Made by a program: the position numbers and the translations under genes. DNA of 63,456 bases from CAZQSL01 sp964595945 (GTDB taxonomy: Bacteria; UBP15; UBA6099; JAJRTR01): NCBI GenBank assembly GCA_964595945.1, contig CAZQSL010000005.1:1-63456 (forward strand), given 5' to 3'. Within the stretch, counting starts at the first letter, position 1, and the number at the start of each line of letters is the position of its first letter. Positions 34,081 through 43,224 of this stretch are shown piece by piece. The notes under the pieces are model-generated. The model was not told where the DNA came from and made no database searches. It saw only the letters and a list, made by a program, of their open reading frames with translations.

Positions 34081-36368
34081 ATAAACGACTGTCATACATC
34101 ATGGTCAGATGGTGTGTCATCGCGGTGATAGCACTCATCACGGCCAGCCACGCCGCTTACGGAGGCGCCATGTCAGACTCGGTAATCATCAGGGCCTCTG
34201 CCGACAGGGGCATTTCCATCATCTACGACGGCAATCTCATCCTTGGCGGGATTTGGCCGGCGGCATCCGGCATTTCCCACAATCTGTCAGGTGCTCCCGG
34301 GGGCAACATTGTCCCGTCCAAACCTGTCTATTCCGGCACGGGCTCCGATGCGGCTGGCGAATTTGACCAGTGGTTTATCCCGTGGAAAGCTGCCGATGGC
34401 GCGGCTGCATTCACAATCGAGGTACGGCACTACCTCTCGCTCCGGACCATAGCCGTCGCCTATACGCTCGACGCCGGCATGCCGGTGCTGCCACAGCAGG
34501 GCAGTCATATTGCCATCGCATCAGTGCCCGGCTGGCTCTCGGCCAATGCTTCATACCGCTCAAGCAAGTACTGGACATCTCCTGCATTTCCGCAGACCCC
34601 GGCAGCCACGCCGGAAAACACGCAATTCCTCCTCTGGCAGGATACAAACACCGGCTACGGCACTCTCCTGCCACTCGTCGGAGGCGGCATGAAAACGGCA
34701 TTCCGGGTCTGTGAAGGCACGACTCTCTGCGCCGCACAGTCGAGTGGCTACTCGGGTTTCCGGCCGGGGCGCGTGCCGGTCTTCGCCTATTCGTGGGGCG
34801 GTGATCCCTATGCCGCGGTCAACCGCGTATTCCGCGCCGCCATGGCCTTCATGGATTCACCCGGCAAACTCCGCACCGAAAAGCCATACCCGGAAATCTT
34901 CGACTACATAGGCTGGTGCTCGTGGAACGCTTTCTACAAATCCGTCGACGAACGTCAGGTCATCGATGCTGCGTCCACGTTCAAAAACAATGGATTCCCC
35001 GTCGGTTTTTTCATAGTCGACGACGGCTGGCAGGATGTGCAGGATGACCGGCTCGCGGGTTTCGGCATCAATAAAAGCAAATTTCCATCCGGACTCAATG
35101 GGCTCACCGGCAAACTCAAAAAGGAACACGGCATCCGCTGGGTTGGCTTCTGGCATGCCTATCAGGGCTATTGGTCAGGGATCAAAAAAGACTCCCCGGC
35201 TGCGCGCCAGTCCGGGTCCGACGCCCTGATCGAGGCATTCGATGGCCGGCTCTCGCCCAACCCGGTCGATCTCAAGGGACAGAAATTCTTTGATCTCTAT
35301 CACACGGCGCTCAAATCCGGCGGCGCGGATTTCGTCAAGGTCGACAACCAGTGTTCGCTGCCCGACTTCGTAGCCAACCGCGTGCCGGTCGGCGACGCCT
35401 CGCGCGACCTCCAGCTCGCGCTGCAGAATTCTCTCACTAAAAATTTCTCCGGCGTCGGACTCAACTGCATGGACATGTCCATCGAAAACGTTTTTTTCTG
35501 GCGTGACACCAACATTTCTCGCAGCAGCGACGACTTTTATCCTGACCGCGCTGGCAATGCCGAACTTCACGCGGCGCAGAATATCTACAATTCCCTCTGG
35601 TTTTCCAATCTTGCATACCCCGACTTCGACATGTTCCAGTCGCATCACCCGCAGGCCGGCATGCACGCCATATTGCGAGCGATCAGCGGCGGGCCGGTCT
35701 ATGTCACCGACACGCCCGGCAGGCAGGACTGGGGCATACTGCGCAGTCTCGTCTACAGCGACGGCCGCATACTGCGGGCCGACCAGCCCGCGCTGCCCAC
35801 TCGCGACGTCCTCACTCGCGATCCCTCCACCGGCGGTTTTCCACTCAAGGCATTCACCCGCGCGCGGGGCGCCGGCATCGTTGCCGCCTTCAACGCAGAC
35901 GCGTCTGGCCGCGACGTCACCGGCAAGGTCTCGCCATCGGACGTCAACGGTCTCAAGGGCAAAAAATTCATCGCTTACGAATACCACACCCGCCGTATCT
36001 GGCTCGTGGATTTCGATGAGCCCATCAGGCTGATGCTCCGCCCGCACGAGTCCGCGCTTTTCACATTCATCCCCGTCGAAAACTGCTCTGCGGCCATCGG
36101 TCTCGCCGACAAATTCCTCTCGCACGCAGCCGTCATCAAATCCGGCTCCGCCACGGGATTTCTCTCCGCGACTCTTCGCGAAGGCGGCGAATTCGCGGCC
36201 TATATCAAAGGTGCTCCGAAATCCGTTTTCATCGACGATGCGCCCGCCGACCCCTCGCAATGGACATACAGCGGATCACTCTTCACTCTCAATGTCCCGC
36301 GCGGCGCGAGCCCCGTCAATATCACCGTCACATTCGTATCCGAAGACACATGCGACTGCACGGAGTAA
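34077..36368 (+). CDS. Secreted raffinose synthase / alpha-galactosidase-like GH36 protein
   Basis: A 763-residue protein with a signal peptide (hydrophobic residues 11-28, likely cut after HAAYGG or nearby). It matches the raffinose synthase/Sip1 branch of GH36: YIGWCSWNAFY, FFIVDDGWQDVQ, GIRWVGFWHAYQGYW, nucleophile D423 in VKVDNQ, and acid/base D485/D486 in RSSDDFY. A C-terminal beta domain ends with FVSEDTCDC. In plants these enzymes transfer galactose; bacterial members are thought to hydrolyse alpha-galactosides. Export plus the nearby galT suggests use of external galactosides. Confidence 0.85.
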   Translation: MNKRLSYIMVRWCVIAVIALITASHAAYGGAMSDSVIIRASADRGISIIYDGNLILGGIWPAASGISHNLSGAPGGNIVPSKPVYSGTGSDAAGEFDQWFIPWKAADGAAAFTIEVRHYLSLRTIAVAYTLDAGMPVLPQQGSHIAIASVPGWLSANASYRSSKYWTSPAFPQTPAATPENTQFLLWQDTNTGYGTLLPLVGGGMKTAFRVCEGTTLCAAQSSGYSGFRPGRVPVFAYSWGGDPYAAVNRVFRAAMAFMDSPGKLRTEKPYPEIFDYIGWCSWNAFYKSVDERQVIDAASTFKNNGFPVGFFIVDDGWQDVQDDRLAGFGINKSKFPSGLNGLTGKLKKEHGIRWVGFWHAYQGYWSGIKKDSPAARQSGSDALIEAFDGRLSPNPVDLKGQKFFDLYHTALKSGGADFVKVDNQCSLPDFVANRVPVGDASRDLQLALQNSLTKNFSGVGLNCMDMSIENVFFWRDTNISRSSDDFYPDRAGNAELHAAQNIYNSLWFSNLAYPDFDMFQSHHPQAGMHAILRAISGGPVYVTDTPGRQDWGILRSLVYSDGRILRADQPALPTRDVLTRDPSTGGFPLKAFTRARGAGIVAAFNADASGRDVTGKVSPSDVNGLKGKKFIAYEYHTRRIWLVDFDEPIRLMLRPHESALFTFIPVENCSAAIGLADKFLSHAAVIKSGSATGFLSATLREGGEFAAYIKGAPKSVFIDDAPADPSQWTYSGSLFTLNVPRGASPVNITVTFVSEDTCDCTE

Positions 36369-36382
36369 AAACAGTGCGCCAT

Positions 36383-36411
36383 TTGAGAAAACAGGATGTT
36401 TTGTATATCTT
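36383..36411 (+). promoter_or_regulatory. Possible kdsA promoter
   Basis: TTGAGA (36383-36388), 17 nt, TATCTT (36406-36411). An overlapping TATATC is an alternative -10. A moderate match only. Confidence 0.4.
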
Positions 36412-36457
36412 ATATAGTGGCCGTCCAACGGCCGATACGAACTGACAGGCAGGCAAA

Positions 36458-37288
36458 ATGCACACATACGAAATCGACGGCATCCCCGTCGGCGGAAAAA
36501 ATCCCTTTGTACTCATCGCGGGTCCATGCGCCATCGAAGATGAAAAAATGTGCCACGATATCGCTGGCTCCCTCAAGGAAATCTGCGCTTCGCTGAGCAT
36601 TCCCTACATATTCAAGGCATCCTACGACAAGGCCAACCGTTCGTCGATCACCTCGCCGCGCGGCCCCGGCATCGGGGAAGGCCTCCGCATCCTCTCCGCC
36701 GTCAGGAAAAAGCAGCGCGTACCGGTCCTCACGGATGTCCATGACGAAGCCCAGGCAGCGCAGGCGGCGGCAGTCGTCGACATGATACAGATACCCGCCT
36801 TCCTCTGCCGGCAGACTGACCTCATCGTCGCGGCGGCGCGCACGGGCAAGCCTGTCAACGTCAAAAAAGGGCAGTTCCTCGCGCCGTGGGACGTGCGCAA
36901 CATCATAGCGAAGATGACAGCGGCGGGAAACAGAAAAATCATGATGACCGAACGCGGCGCGTCATTTGGCTACAACAATCTTGTCGTGGATTTCAAGGCG
37001 CTTCCCATCATGCGGGGCTTTGGATATCCCGTCTGCTTCGACGCAACGCACAGCGTACAACTCCCCGGCGGCGCGGGCACCAGCAGCGGCGGACAGCGCG
37101 AATATGTCGAGTATCTGCTGCGCGCGAGCCTTGCTGTCGGCGTCGACGCAATTTTCATCGAAACTCACCCGCGTCCCGACGAAGGGCTTTCCGACTCCAC
37201 CAATATGCTCCCGCTTCACGATCTCGAACGCATCCTCACTTATGCCAAACAGCTTGACTCTCTCGTAAAATCAACCATAGATTTCTGA
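36458..37288 (+). CDS. kdsA: 3-deoxy-8-phosphooctulonate synthase (Kdo-8-P synthase)
   Basis: Condenses PEP and arabinose-5-phosphate for the Kdo of lipopolysaccharide; 276 residues as usual. Motifs are IAGPCAIED, FKASYDKANRSS, GPGIGEGL and QLPGGAG. C24 sits at the metal-ligand position, where metal-independent enzymes have Asn. The His in FDATHS, Glu in FIETHPRP and Asp in SDSTNM complete the set, so this is the metal-dependent class. It is the clearest sign of an LPS-type outer membrane. The other kds genes are not adjacent. Confidence 0.95.
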   Translation: MHTYEIDGIPVGGKNPFVLIAGPCAIEDEKMCHDIAGSLKEICASLSIPYIFKASYDKANRSSITSPRGPGIGEGLRILSAVRKKQRVPVLTDVHDEAQAAQAAAVVDMIQIPAFLCRQTDLIVAAARTGKPVNVKKGQFLAPWDVRNIIAKMTAAGNRKIMMTERGASFGYNNLVVDFKALPIMRGFGYPVCFDATHSVQLPGGAGTSSGGQREYVEYLLRASLAVGVDAIFIETHPRPDEGLSDSTNMLPLHDLERILTYAKQLDSLVKSTIDF

Positions 37289-37327
37289 CAATCCGCAAAC
37301 GGGCGCTTCAGGCCGCGCGCAACGGGA

Positions 37328-38005
37328 TCAGTGGACTATTCTGCCGTCGCGGATGTTCAGGTGCGATGTGCAGATGGCGGCGACATCGGGATCATGCGTG
37401 ACGATGACGAGCGTCTGTCCTGCTGCGTTCAGTGATGTGAAAAGATCGAGGATGGCTTTTGCGTTGGCCGAGTCGAGGTTGCCCGTGGGCTCGTCGGCAA
37501 GGATTACTGCAGGAGAGTTTGCGAGTGCGCGCGCTATGCCGATGCGTTGCTGCTCGCCGCCGCTGAGTTGAGTGGGGCGGTGCGAAGCGCGCGAGGCGAG
37601 GCCGACGGTTTCGAGGAGTTCGAGCGAACGTTTGCGGCGCTGTGCGGCAGGCATGCCGGCGAGTTCCATGGGCAATTCGATGTTTTCGCGGGCGGACAGC
37701 ATCGGCAGCAGGTTGATGCGCTGGAAGACAAATCCGATGTGGCGCAGACGCAGGTCGTCGATCTCGCGCGGTTTCATGCCCGATGTGTCGCGGCCTGAGA
37801 CGCGTACAGTGCCCGAGGTCGGCCTGTCGATGCACCCGAGGATGTTGAGCAGGGTAGTCTTGCCCGAGCCCGACGGCCCCATGATGGAAATAAAATCGCC
37901 GCGTCCGATGGCGAATGTTATGTCGTCGATGGCTTTTACGGTAGCCGCTCCGAGCGAATAGAGACGCTGTATGGAACTGACTTCGAGCTGCGAATCGTTA
38001 CTCAT
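37328..38005 (-). CDS. ABC transporter ATPase (MacB/LolD-like)
   Basis: A 225-residue ATPase of the MacB/LolD/FtsE class. Walker A is GPSGSGKTT, the Q-loop is in VFQRINLLPMLSA, the signature is LSGGEQQR, and Walker B is VILADEPTGNLD with H-loop VTHD. It pairs with the FtsX-like permease upstream, whose stop overlaps this start by 8 nt. Such systems extrude or mechanically transmit across the envelope. Last gene of a four-gene leftward operon with an amidase. Confidence 0.93.
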   Translation of the reverse strand: MSNDSQLEVSSIQRLYSLGAATVKAIDDITFAIGRGDFISIMGPSGSGKTTLLNILGCIDRPTSGTVRVSGRDTSGMKPREIDDLRLRHIGFVFQRINLLPMLSARENIELPMELAGMPAAQRRKRSLELLETVGLASRASHRPTQLSGGEQQRIGIARALANSPAVILADEPTGNLDSANAKAILDLFTSLNAAGQTLVIVTHDPDVAAICTSHLNIRDGRIVH

Positions 38006-39164
38006 ATCTGAGGCACTCCGACAGATTTTTGCGCAGGATCATCCACGCTGGGATGATGCCGGCGATGACGCCGATGAGGACGGAAATGGCCATGCCGGTG
38101 GCGATGATGCGCGGTGATGTAAGCGTGGTGAATATCGAGTCGCCGAACGATCTGGCCGTGACGAAGTCGATGATGCGCGACAGGCCGAATCCGAACAGGC
38201 ATCCCGCGACGCCGCCGATTGCGCTGAGCATGACAGACTCGGTGACGATGAGCTTGATGATGAATCGTCCCGATGAGCCGATGACGCGCAGCGTGGCGAA
38301 TTCGCGTACGCGCTCAGAGACGCTCATCACCATCGTACACGCGACGAACAGCACTCCGATGATCAGCGCGAAGCACGATATTGACAGATGTACGACGCGC
38401 GCGACGGACATCATTTTTTTCATCGAGCTGACGAGTTCGTCGGTCGACTGCACATCGACGGTTTTGAATTGTTTTCTGATGCGGGCCGCCACGGTGTCGA
38501 TCTTTTCGCCGTCCATGACTTTGACGCTGAAAAAAGTGGCGCGGCCCTCGCCGTCGAATATGCGCTGCATGGTGGCGTACGGCGCGTAGGCCATGTAGTC
38601 GTACGTGCGGTTTTTGCGTTCGAGGATGCCGACGATGACAAGTTTTGGCCCGGTGATGAGAGAGATAGTGTCGCCGATTTTTTTGTTGGTGTTTTTCGCT
38701 ACCATAGCGCCGAGCACGACGACATGGCCGTCGCGATCGTTGAAGAACCGGCCTTCGATGACATTTGCATCGGGATGCACATCGGAAAACGAGGCGGCCG
38801 GAATGCCCGCGACGATAGTCATCGGGTGAGCGAAATCCGCGCCGCCGCCGTCGGGTGAAATCCCGAAGTATGCGGGCTCGACCGACTTGACGCCGGGGAC
38901 TTTGCGCAACGGGACGGCAAGCGTTTCATCGAGTGTGGCAGGCCCCTGAAATCCGAACGGCAGCCGTGTGGTGTAGCGCGGCGAAACCATGAGGTCGAGT
39001 CCGGGGCCTTCGAAAAGCTCGTCGATCGAACGCATGAAACCCTCGCTGATGGAGAGCAGCCCGACAGTGAATCCGATCGCGAGCATGATGCCGGCGATGG
39101 TCAGCATCGAACGGCTCTTGCGGCGCGTGAGATTGCGGTAACCGAGTACGATGTGTGTTTTCAA
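37998..39164 (-). CDS. MacB/FtsX-like ABC transporter permease
   Basis: A 388-residue permease with one N-terminal helix (SMLTIAGIMLAIGFTVGLLS), a periplasmic MacB-PCD domain (about 45-240) and a three-helix FtsX domain at the C-terminus. This is the type VII ABC mechanotransmitter topology. No MacA-like adaptor is nearby, and the adjacent amidase raises the idea of a role in cell-wall hydrolase activation, as FtsEX does for EnvC-AmiA/B. That link is inference from position only. Confidence 0.9.
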   Translation of the reverse strand: MKTHIVLGYRNLTRRKSRSMLTIAGIMLAIGFTVGLLSISEGFMRSIDELFEGPGLDLMVSPRYTTRLPFGFQGPATLDETLAVPLRKVPGVKSVEPAYFGISPDGGGADFAHPMTIVAGIPAASFSDVHPDANVIEGRFFNDRDGHVVVLGAMVAKNTNKKIGDTISLITGPKLVIVGILERKNRTYDYMAYAPYATMQRIFDGEGRATFFSVKVMDGEKIDTVAARIRKQFKTVDVQSTDELVSSMKKMMSVARVVHLSISCFALIIGVLFVACTMVMSVSERVREFATLRVIGSSGRFIIKLIVTESVMLSAIGGVAGCLFGFGLSRIIDFVTARSFGDSIFTTLTSPRIIATGMAISVLIGVIAGIIPAWMILRKNLSECLRYE

Positions 39165-39188
39165 TTCTTTGTGTATCCGATCGGCGTG

Positions 39189-40661
39189 TCATCTTGTGAT
39201 GGTGTCAGCATAGTTGATTATACCCTGAGAAATGGAGCGCGCGACCGATTTTCTGTATTTGTCGTCGAAGCAGAGGCTGGCGCCTTCGGAGGGATTTGAG
39301 AGGTAGCCGGTTTCGACGAGGACGGCGGGCATGGCGGTCTGCCGGAGGACAGCATAGGAACCGTATGGAGCGAGGACGGAAGGGCGTGAGCGGGTGGCGA
39401 ATGCGGCGGCGATGGTTTCGGCGGCGCGCTGGCTCTGGGGGTCGTACCAGTAGATTTCCGGGCCGGTGAGTGATTTGTCGGAGTCGCCGTTGGCGTGGAT
39501 GGAGACGAAGAGGTCGGCGCCGAATTTATTGGCTAGAGCGACGCGACGGTAGAGGTCCATCATTTCTGCGGAGGTGCCGTTGCGTGTCAGACGGACGGAA
39601 TATCCGCGCTCTCTGAGGTTGGCGGCGACGAGTTTCGAGATGGCGAGGACGACGGTGTGTTCGGTGCAGCCTGACGGGCCCGGAGCGCCGGAGGCGAAGC
39701 CCGGCGGCACGGGAGCGGGTGCGCCGTGGCCAGGGTCGAGGATGATGCGGGTCAGGGGTGAGCGGCTCGTGTTTTTGACTGTGACGGCGAAGCTGCCTGA
39801 CTTGTAGCCGGCCATGTAGCCCGCGAGTTTGACTGGCGCGGGGAGCAAGCCTTCGAGTGTGGCAGTGTCGTCGTCGCAGCGGCATGAGCCGCCGGATTTT
39901 TTGCATTGGATGCTCCACCACCAGGACTTGATGGTGCAGTGTACGCCGTGGAGTTTGAAGCTGACGGCGTCGGGTTCGATGGATGATCCGGTGATGTATG
40001 GCACGGGAAATGAAGTACGGATTGTGATGCTTGAGCCGAAGTCGTTTCGGACGGAATTTACGGACTTGATTTCAGCGAGAGCGATGCCGGATTTTTTATA
40101 CTGACTCGAAGGCAGCAGCGCCGGTGAAAGTGATTCGTCATAGACCCAGGCGAATTCCGCCGGGGTGATCTGGGCCTTGAGCCAGTGGCCCGAGCGGCCC
40201 ACGAGCTTGAGGATGCCTGAGCCGTAAGGGATGAAGCCCTGGCGGGTGAGATCGACTTTCGCGTTGAGGCCGCCGTAGGGGATGGAGCGGTAGGGGATAT
40301 TGTCGGCGACGGTGCGAGCGTAAAAAGGGCGAGCCATGGTGGGGATTTCCGAGCGCCGGAAAGCCGGAGGCATGGAGAACTTCATATCGCGCGGGCGGGC
40401 GAGCCATGCGGGGATGTAGCCCTTTTCGCCGTTTCGCAAGGCGACAGGCCACCAGCCGTCGTGTTTGGGGCCGGCGATGTGTACGAAGCAGCCGCGAAAG
40501 ACACGGTTGTCAGTCTGACCCGAGCCGGGCGAACGGTAAAGCGAGGCTTCGTCGGATGTGATTTCGAGCACCTGCCGCGCGTGGGATGAGTCGGAGGGGA
40601 TGAATACCAGCAGCAGTGTGAGCAGTGCGGGGAAAAGTGTTTTGAAATGGGTTTTTCTCAT
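39189..40661 (-). CDS. Exported N-acetylmuramoyl-L-alanine amidase with SH3-like N-terminus
   Basis: A 490-residue cell-wall hydrolase. It has a signal peptide (hydrophobic residues 8-22, SHA near 28), then SH3b-type wall-binding regions (YRSPGSGQTDNRVFRGCFVHI and later repeats), an AMIN-like beta region to about 310, and the Amidase_3 catalytic domain. Zinc-site motifs are ILDPGHG, CTEHTVVLAIS (Glu) and LFVSIHANGDS, with VETGYLSNPSE near the end. It splits the stem peptide from MurNAc. It lies 21 nt after the thioredoxin-like gene and 24 nt before the permease gene. Confidence 0.92.
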   Translation of the reverse strand: MRKTHFKTLFPALLTLLLVFIPSDSSHARQVLEITSDEASLYRSPGSGQTDNRVFRGCFVHIAGPKHDGWWPVALRNGEKGYIPAWLARPRDMKFSMPPAFRRSEIPTMARPFYARTVADNIPYRSIPYGGLNAKVDLTRQGFIPYGSGILKLVGRSGHWLKAQITPAEFAWVYDESLSPALLPSSQYKKSGIALAEIKSVNSVRNDFGSSITIRTSFPVPYITGSSIEPDAVSFKLHGVHCTIKSWWWSIQCKKSGGSCRCDDDTATLEGLLPAPVKLAGYMAGYKSGSFAVTVKNTSRSPLTRIILDPGHGAPAPVPPGFASGAPGPSGCTEHTVVLAISKLVAANLRERGYSVRLTRNGTSAEMMDLYRRVALANKFGADLFVSIHANGDSDKSLTGPEIYWYDPQSQRAAETIAAAFATRSRPSVLAPYGSYAVLRQTAMPAVLVETGYLSNPSEGASLCFDDKYRKSVARSISQGIINYADTITR

Positions 40662-40682
40662 GTAAATACCGCTGTAGGAAGA

Positions 40683-41408
40683 TCAGTCGATAATGTTCGA
40701 TTTCTTGAGGAAATCGGTGAGGCTTTCGGGGGTGGAAACAGAGCGGAGCCGGGCACGGGGGATGCCGTTGCGGTCGATGACGACATTGGTGGGAGGGTTG
40801 GAGATGTTGTAGATGCGCATGGTTTCCATTTCCTTGTCGACATTGAGACGATAGACGTCGATGAGTCCCGAGGACTGTTTCTGGACGGATTCGAGCACTG
40901 GCATCTGCTCAAGGCAGGGGTTGCACCAGTCGGCGTAAAATTCGAGGATAGTGACCGCTCCGCGTCGCGAATTGCCTGAGATGCGCTTCGTGACGGCCGT
41001 CTGCCTGAAAGGTTTGCGGTCGGCTGTGAATTTTTTGACATTGGATGGGCCGGCGGCGACTTCGACGATGCCAAGTCCCTTGTGGATGTGGATGACAGAT
41101 GGCACGAAGGCGATTTCATAGAGCATGGCGGCGCCCTTGCCGCCGTGCGACTCGACGTCGGCACTGACAAATCCCGCTGACTCCTTGCCCGCGAGTGCCC
41201 TGATGCGTGATTCTGCCTTTTTGGATTCGGGGTAGTCCTTTGAATAGAAGTAGAGATAAACATCGTCATTGGACTTCATCGCGTCGATGACCGAGGCATT
41301 GAATTTCTTAAGTGAAGAATCGTCGATCTCGGACACGGCAACGGCACGCAACGCGACCGCCGCAAGTGCCACAAGAAGAGTTATGGCCGCGAAAGTTCGT
41401 CTGTTCAT
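40683..41408 (-). CDS. Exported protein with two thioredoxin-like domains
   Basis: A 241-residue protein with a signal peptide or anchor (MNRRTFAAITLLVALAAVAL). A first thioredoxin fold (about 35-130, VYLYFYSKDYPES) has lost its CxxC. A second (about 145-240) has LEFYADWCNPCLEQMP, an active WCxxC. The cis-Pro loop NPPTNVVIDRNG is present in the second. It may act as a periplasmic thiol reductase or redox chaperone. First gene of the operon with the amidase and ABC transporter. ATG 41408 follows GGAG by 10 nt; longer in-frame starts lack support. Confidence 0.85.
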   Translation of the reverse strand: MNRRTFAAITLLVALAAVALRAVAVSEIDDSSLKKFNASVIDAMKSNDDVYLYFYSKDYPESKKAESRIRALAGKESAGFVSADVESHGGKGAAMLYEIAFVPSVIHIHKGLGIVEVAAGPSNVKKFTADRKPFRQTAVTKRISGNSRRGAVTILEFYADWCNPCLEQMPVLESVQKQSSGLIDVYRLNVDKEMETMRIYNISNPPTNVVIDRNGIPRARLRSVSTPESLTDFLKKSNIID

Positions 41409-41661
41409 TACTATAGTGCTCCGTTCGGATGGCTCCCTATCCGCCATGTGGTAAATACTGGCGAAAGCCACCGGCATTTGTAGTGTAACCATATATGTAT
41501 ATTTTGACAAAGGAAAATACACCAGGTGCGAAAAAAATGACAAATCCTTTGCCGGAGGGCGGGATAATATAGTGTCCGGTCACAAAACCGGATGCCCTGG
41601 CCGGCCATGTGCGCGGCTGCGGCACAAATATATGCAAAATTTGACCGCGGAGGAAACGAAA

Positions 41662-42420
41662 GTGAAAAGTCTTATCAAAATGGGGATCGTTGCGTCATGT
41701 GCAATCATGATTTCGGCAAGCGCCATGTCGGCGCCTTTAAAAGCGGCAAAATCCGCCGACGCGCCACAGTCAAGCGAATTCAGGGGCGTTGTGAGCGCAT
41801 CCTACTGGATGGGCGACTATTCATCGGACGGTGACTCTGGCGACGCGAAATTCGTACCCGTGATCACTGGCAACTATCAGGTGAGCGGCGAATACTACGC
41901 TATCGCAAGATATGGAAAATCGAAAGACTTCACCGTCAGCGATGAGGAAATGAACACTAAATTCCTTGATTTCGGCGTGATGAAAACCTTCGCCGATCAG
42001 CCCTACTATGCTTTTCTGATCAAAAAGACCACAAAAACGTCAGAGTCATGGACAGGTGCGGTGGGCAATAGCAAGTTCGACGGCTATGCGGTCGGCGCCG
42101 GATATATCAACAAATTCGAAGGCCAGCCCTACACTGCTGAAATCAATGTCACCTACGGCCCCAAACTCGACGCATCCGGTAGTTCGACCATCGGCGGCAT
42201 CTACAGCACGATGGATGGCGACGCAAAATATACCGCAATCGACCTCAAGGTCACTTATGACCTCGGCTCCGACAAAAACTATACCCCATTCCTCGGCTAC
42301 AGACAGGAGAAGTATTCCTGCAACGACATCACCGTGACAACCGGCACCACACAGACGGTCGTGACCGGCCTCGAAGACACCTACAAGGGTTTTTACGGCG
42401 GCATCGATTACAAATTCTAA
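41662..42420 (+). CDS. Small outer-membrane beta-barrel protein
   Basis: A 252-residue protein. A signal peptide (SLIKMGIVASCAIMISASAMSA) is followed by alternating amphipathic strands such as GNYQVSGEYYAIARYG and PFLGYRQEKY. The C-terminal sequence GGIDYKF ends in Phe, a classical BAM recognition ending. It is probably an 8-10 strand barrel of the OmpA/Opa type; a function cannot be assigned. The GTG start (41662) has GGAGG 8 nt upstream. It has its own rho-independent terminator. Confidence 0.75.
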   Translation: MKSLIKMGIVASCAIMISASAMSAPLKAAKSADAPQSSEFRGVVSASYWMGDYSSDGDSGDAKFVPVITGNYQVSGEYYAIARYGKSKDFTVSDEEMNTKFLDFGVMKTFADQPYYAFLIKKTTKTSESWTGAVGNSKFDGYAVGAGYINKFEGQPYTAEINVTYGPKLDASGSSTIGGIYSTMDGDAKYTAIDLKVTYDLGSDKNYTPFLGYRQEKYSCNDITVTTGTTQTVVTGLEDTYKGFYGGIDYKF

Positions 42421-42446
42421 TGACACGACAAATCACGCGGCACCAC

Positions 42447-42476
42447 AAAACGCCTCTGCAAAGGGGCGTTTTTTTA
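42447..42476 (+). terminator. Terminator of the beta-barrel gene
   Basis: AACGCC pairs with GGCGTT around a 10-nt loop, followed by a run of T. It lies 30 nt after the stop codon. Confidence 0.85.
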
Positions 42477-42574
42477 TTGTCCTGATCAGAAGCGGCACCT
42501 GCCAGGCGGATTGCCCGCTACCGGAGTTTGTTGACAAAAATCACATGATTCCTTGATTTTTTCGATTTTGTATA

Positions 42575-42593
42575 CCACTATATTTTATAGTGG
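42575..42593. promoter_or_regulatory. Palindrome upstream of the glycogen-binding gene
   Basis: CCACTATA-ttt-TATAGTGG, a perfect 8-bp inverted repeat about 100 nt upstream of the ATG, followed by ATAATCT. The half TAGTGGATA is also present in the sepF promoter at 8.5 kb. It may be an operator or overlap the -10 region. Confidence 0.4.
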
Positions 42594-42693
42594 ATAATCT
42601 GTGCCTTGAATCAAGTTGTCAATATACCGGAACAGTCCGGTCATCGTGGCAAACGACAGCGCAGAAAAATTCGTAAAGAAGGTGTTTTTACTA

Positions 42694-43074
42694 ATGGCTA
42701 CAAAAAAGACAGAAAAAACAACAAAAGCAGCAGAACCCAAACCCGCGAAGAGGGCATACGTCAGAAAAGCATGCGCAGCTCCTGCCGCCGAAGCTCCGGC
42801 GTCTGTGGAATGTACCGCTGAAAAGAAGAAAGTCGCATTCGCGATAGACGTACCCCTCGCAGGCAGCGTGTTTGTCGCCGGCAGCTTCAACAATTGGGAC
42901 CCGCAGAAAACTGCCATGAAAAAGGACAAAAAAGGCGTCTGGACAAAATCGCTCTCGCTCGAACCCGGCACTTATGAATATAAATTCATCGTCGACGGCG
43001 AATGGGTGAATGACCCGGCCAACGCCAACAAGGTCACTAACGAATTCGGCACAAACGACATTATCACTGTCTGA
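42694..43074 (+). CDS. Stand-alone AMPK-type glycogen-binding (CBM48) protein with Lys/Ala-rich tail
   Basis: A 126-residue protein. Residues 1-45 are Lys/Ala/Pro-rich (TKKTEKTTKAAEPKPAKR), like a disordered or nucleic-acid-binding tail. Residues 47-126 form an AMPK1_CBM/isoamylase-N domain with VFVAGSFNNWDP, LEPGTYEYKFIVDGEW and VTNEFGTNDII, containing the sugar-binding Trp residues. It has no catalytic domain. It may sense or bind glycogen or a cell-wall glucan. GGTG lies 9 nt before the ATG. Confidence 0.85.
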   Translation: MATKKTEKTTKAAEPKPAKRAYVRKACAAPAAEAPASVECTAEKKKVAFAIDVPLAGSVFVAGSFNNWDPQKTAMKKDKKGVWTKSLSLEPGTYEYKFIVDGEWVNDPANANKVTNEFGTNDIITV

Positions 43075-43224
43075 GAAGTACAGGGATCAGGCGCCAGCGG
43101 CAATCCACCACAGAGCCAACCCCTGCGGCGGAACATTGGATATGCACCTTTCCGGCCGGATGAACTCATTGTCCGGATGGGTATTACGTCCGTTAAAATC
43201 CACCAATAGACAGGATCACAAGTC

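Noticed and set aside
35175..36260. 361-codon leftward frame opposite the GH36 gene
   Set aside because: The rightward frame carries the catalytic motifs; the antisense product is compositionally biased.
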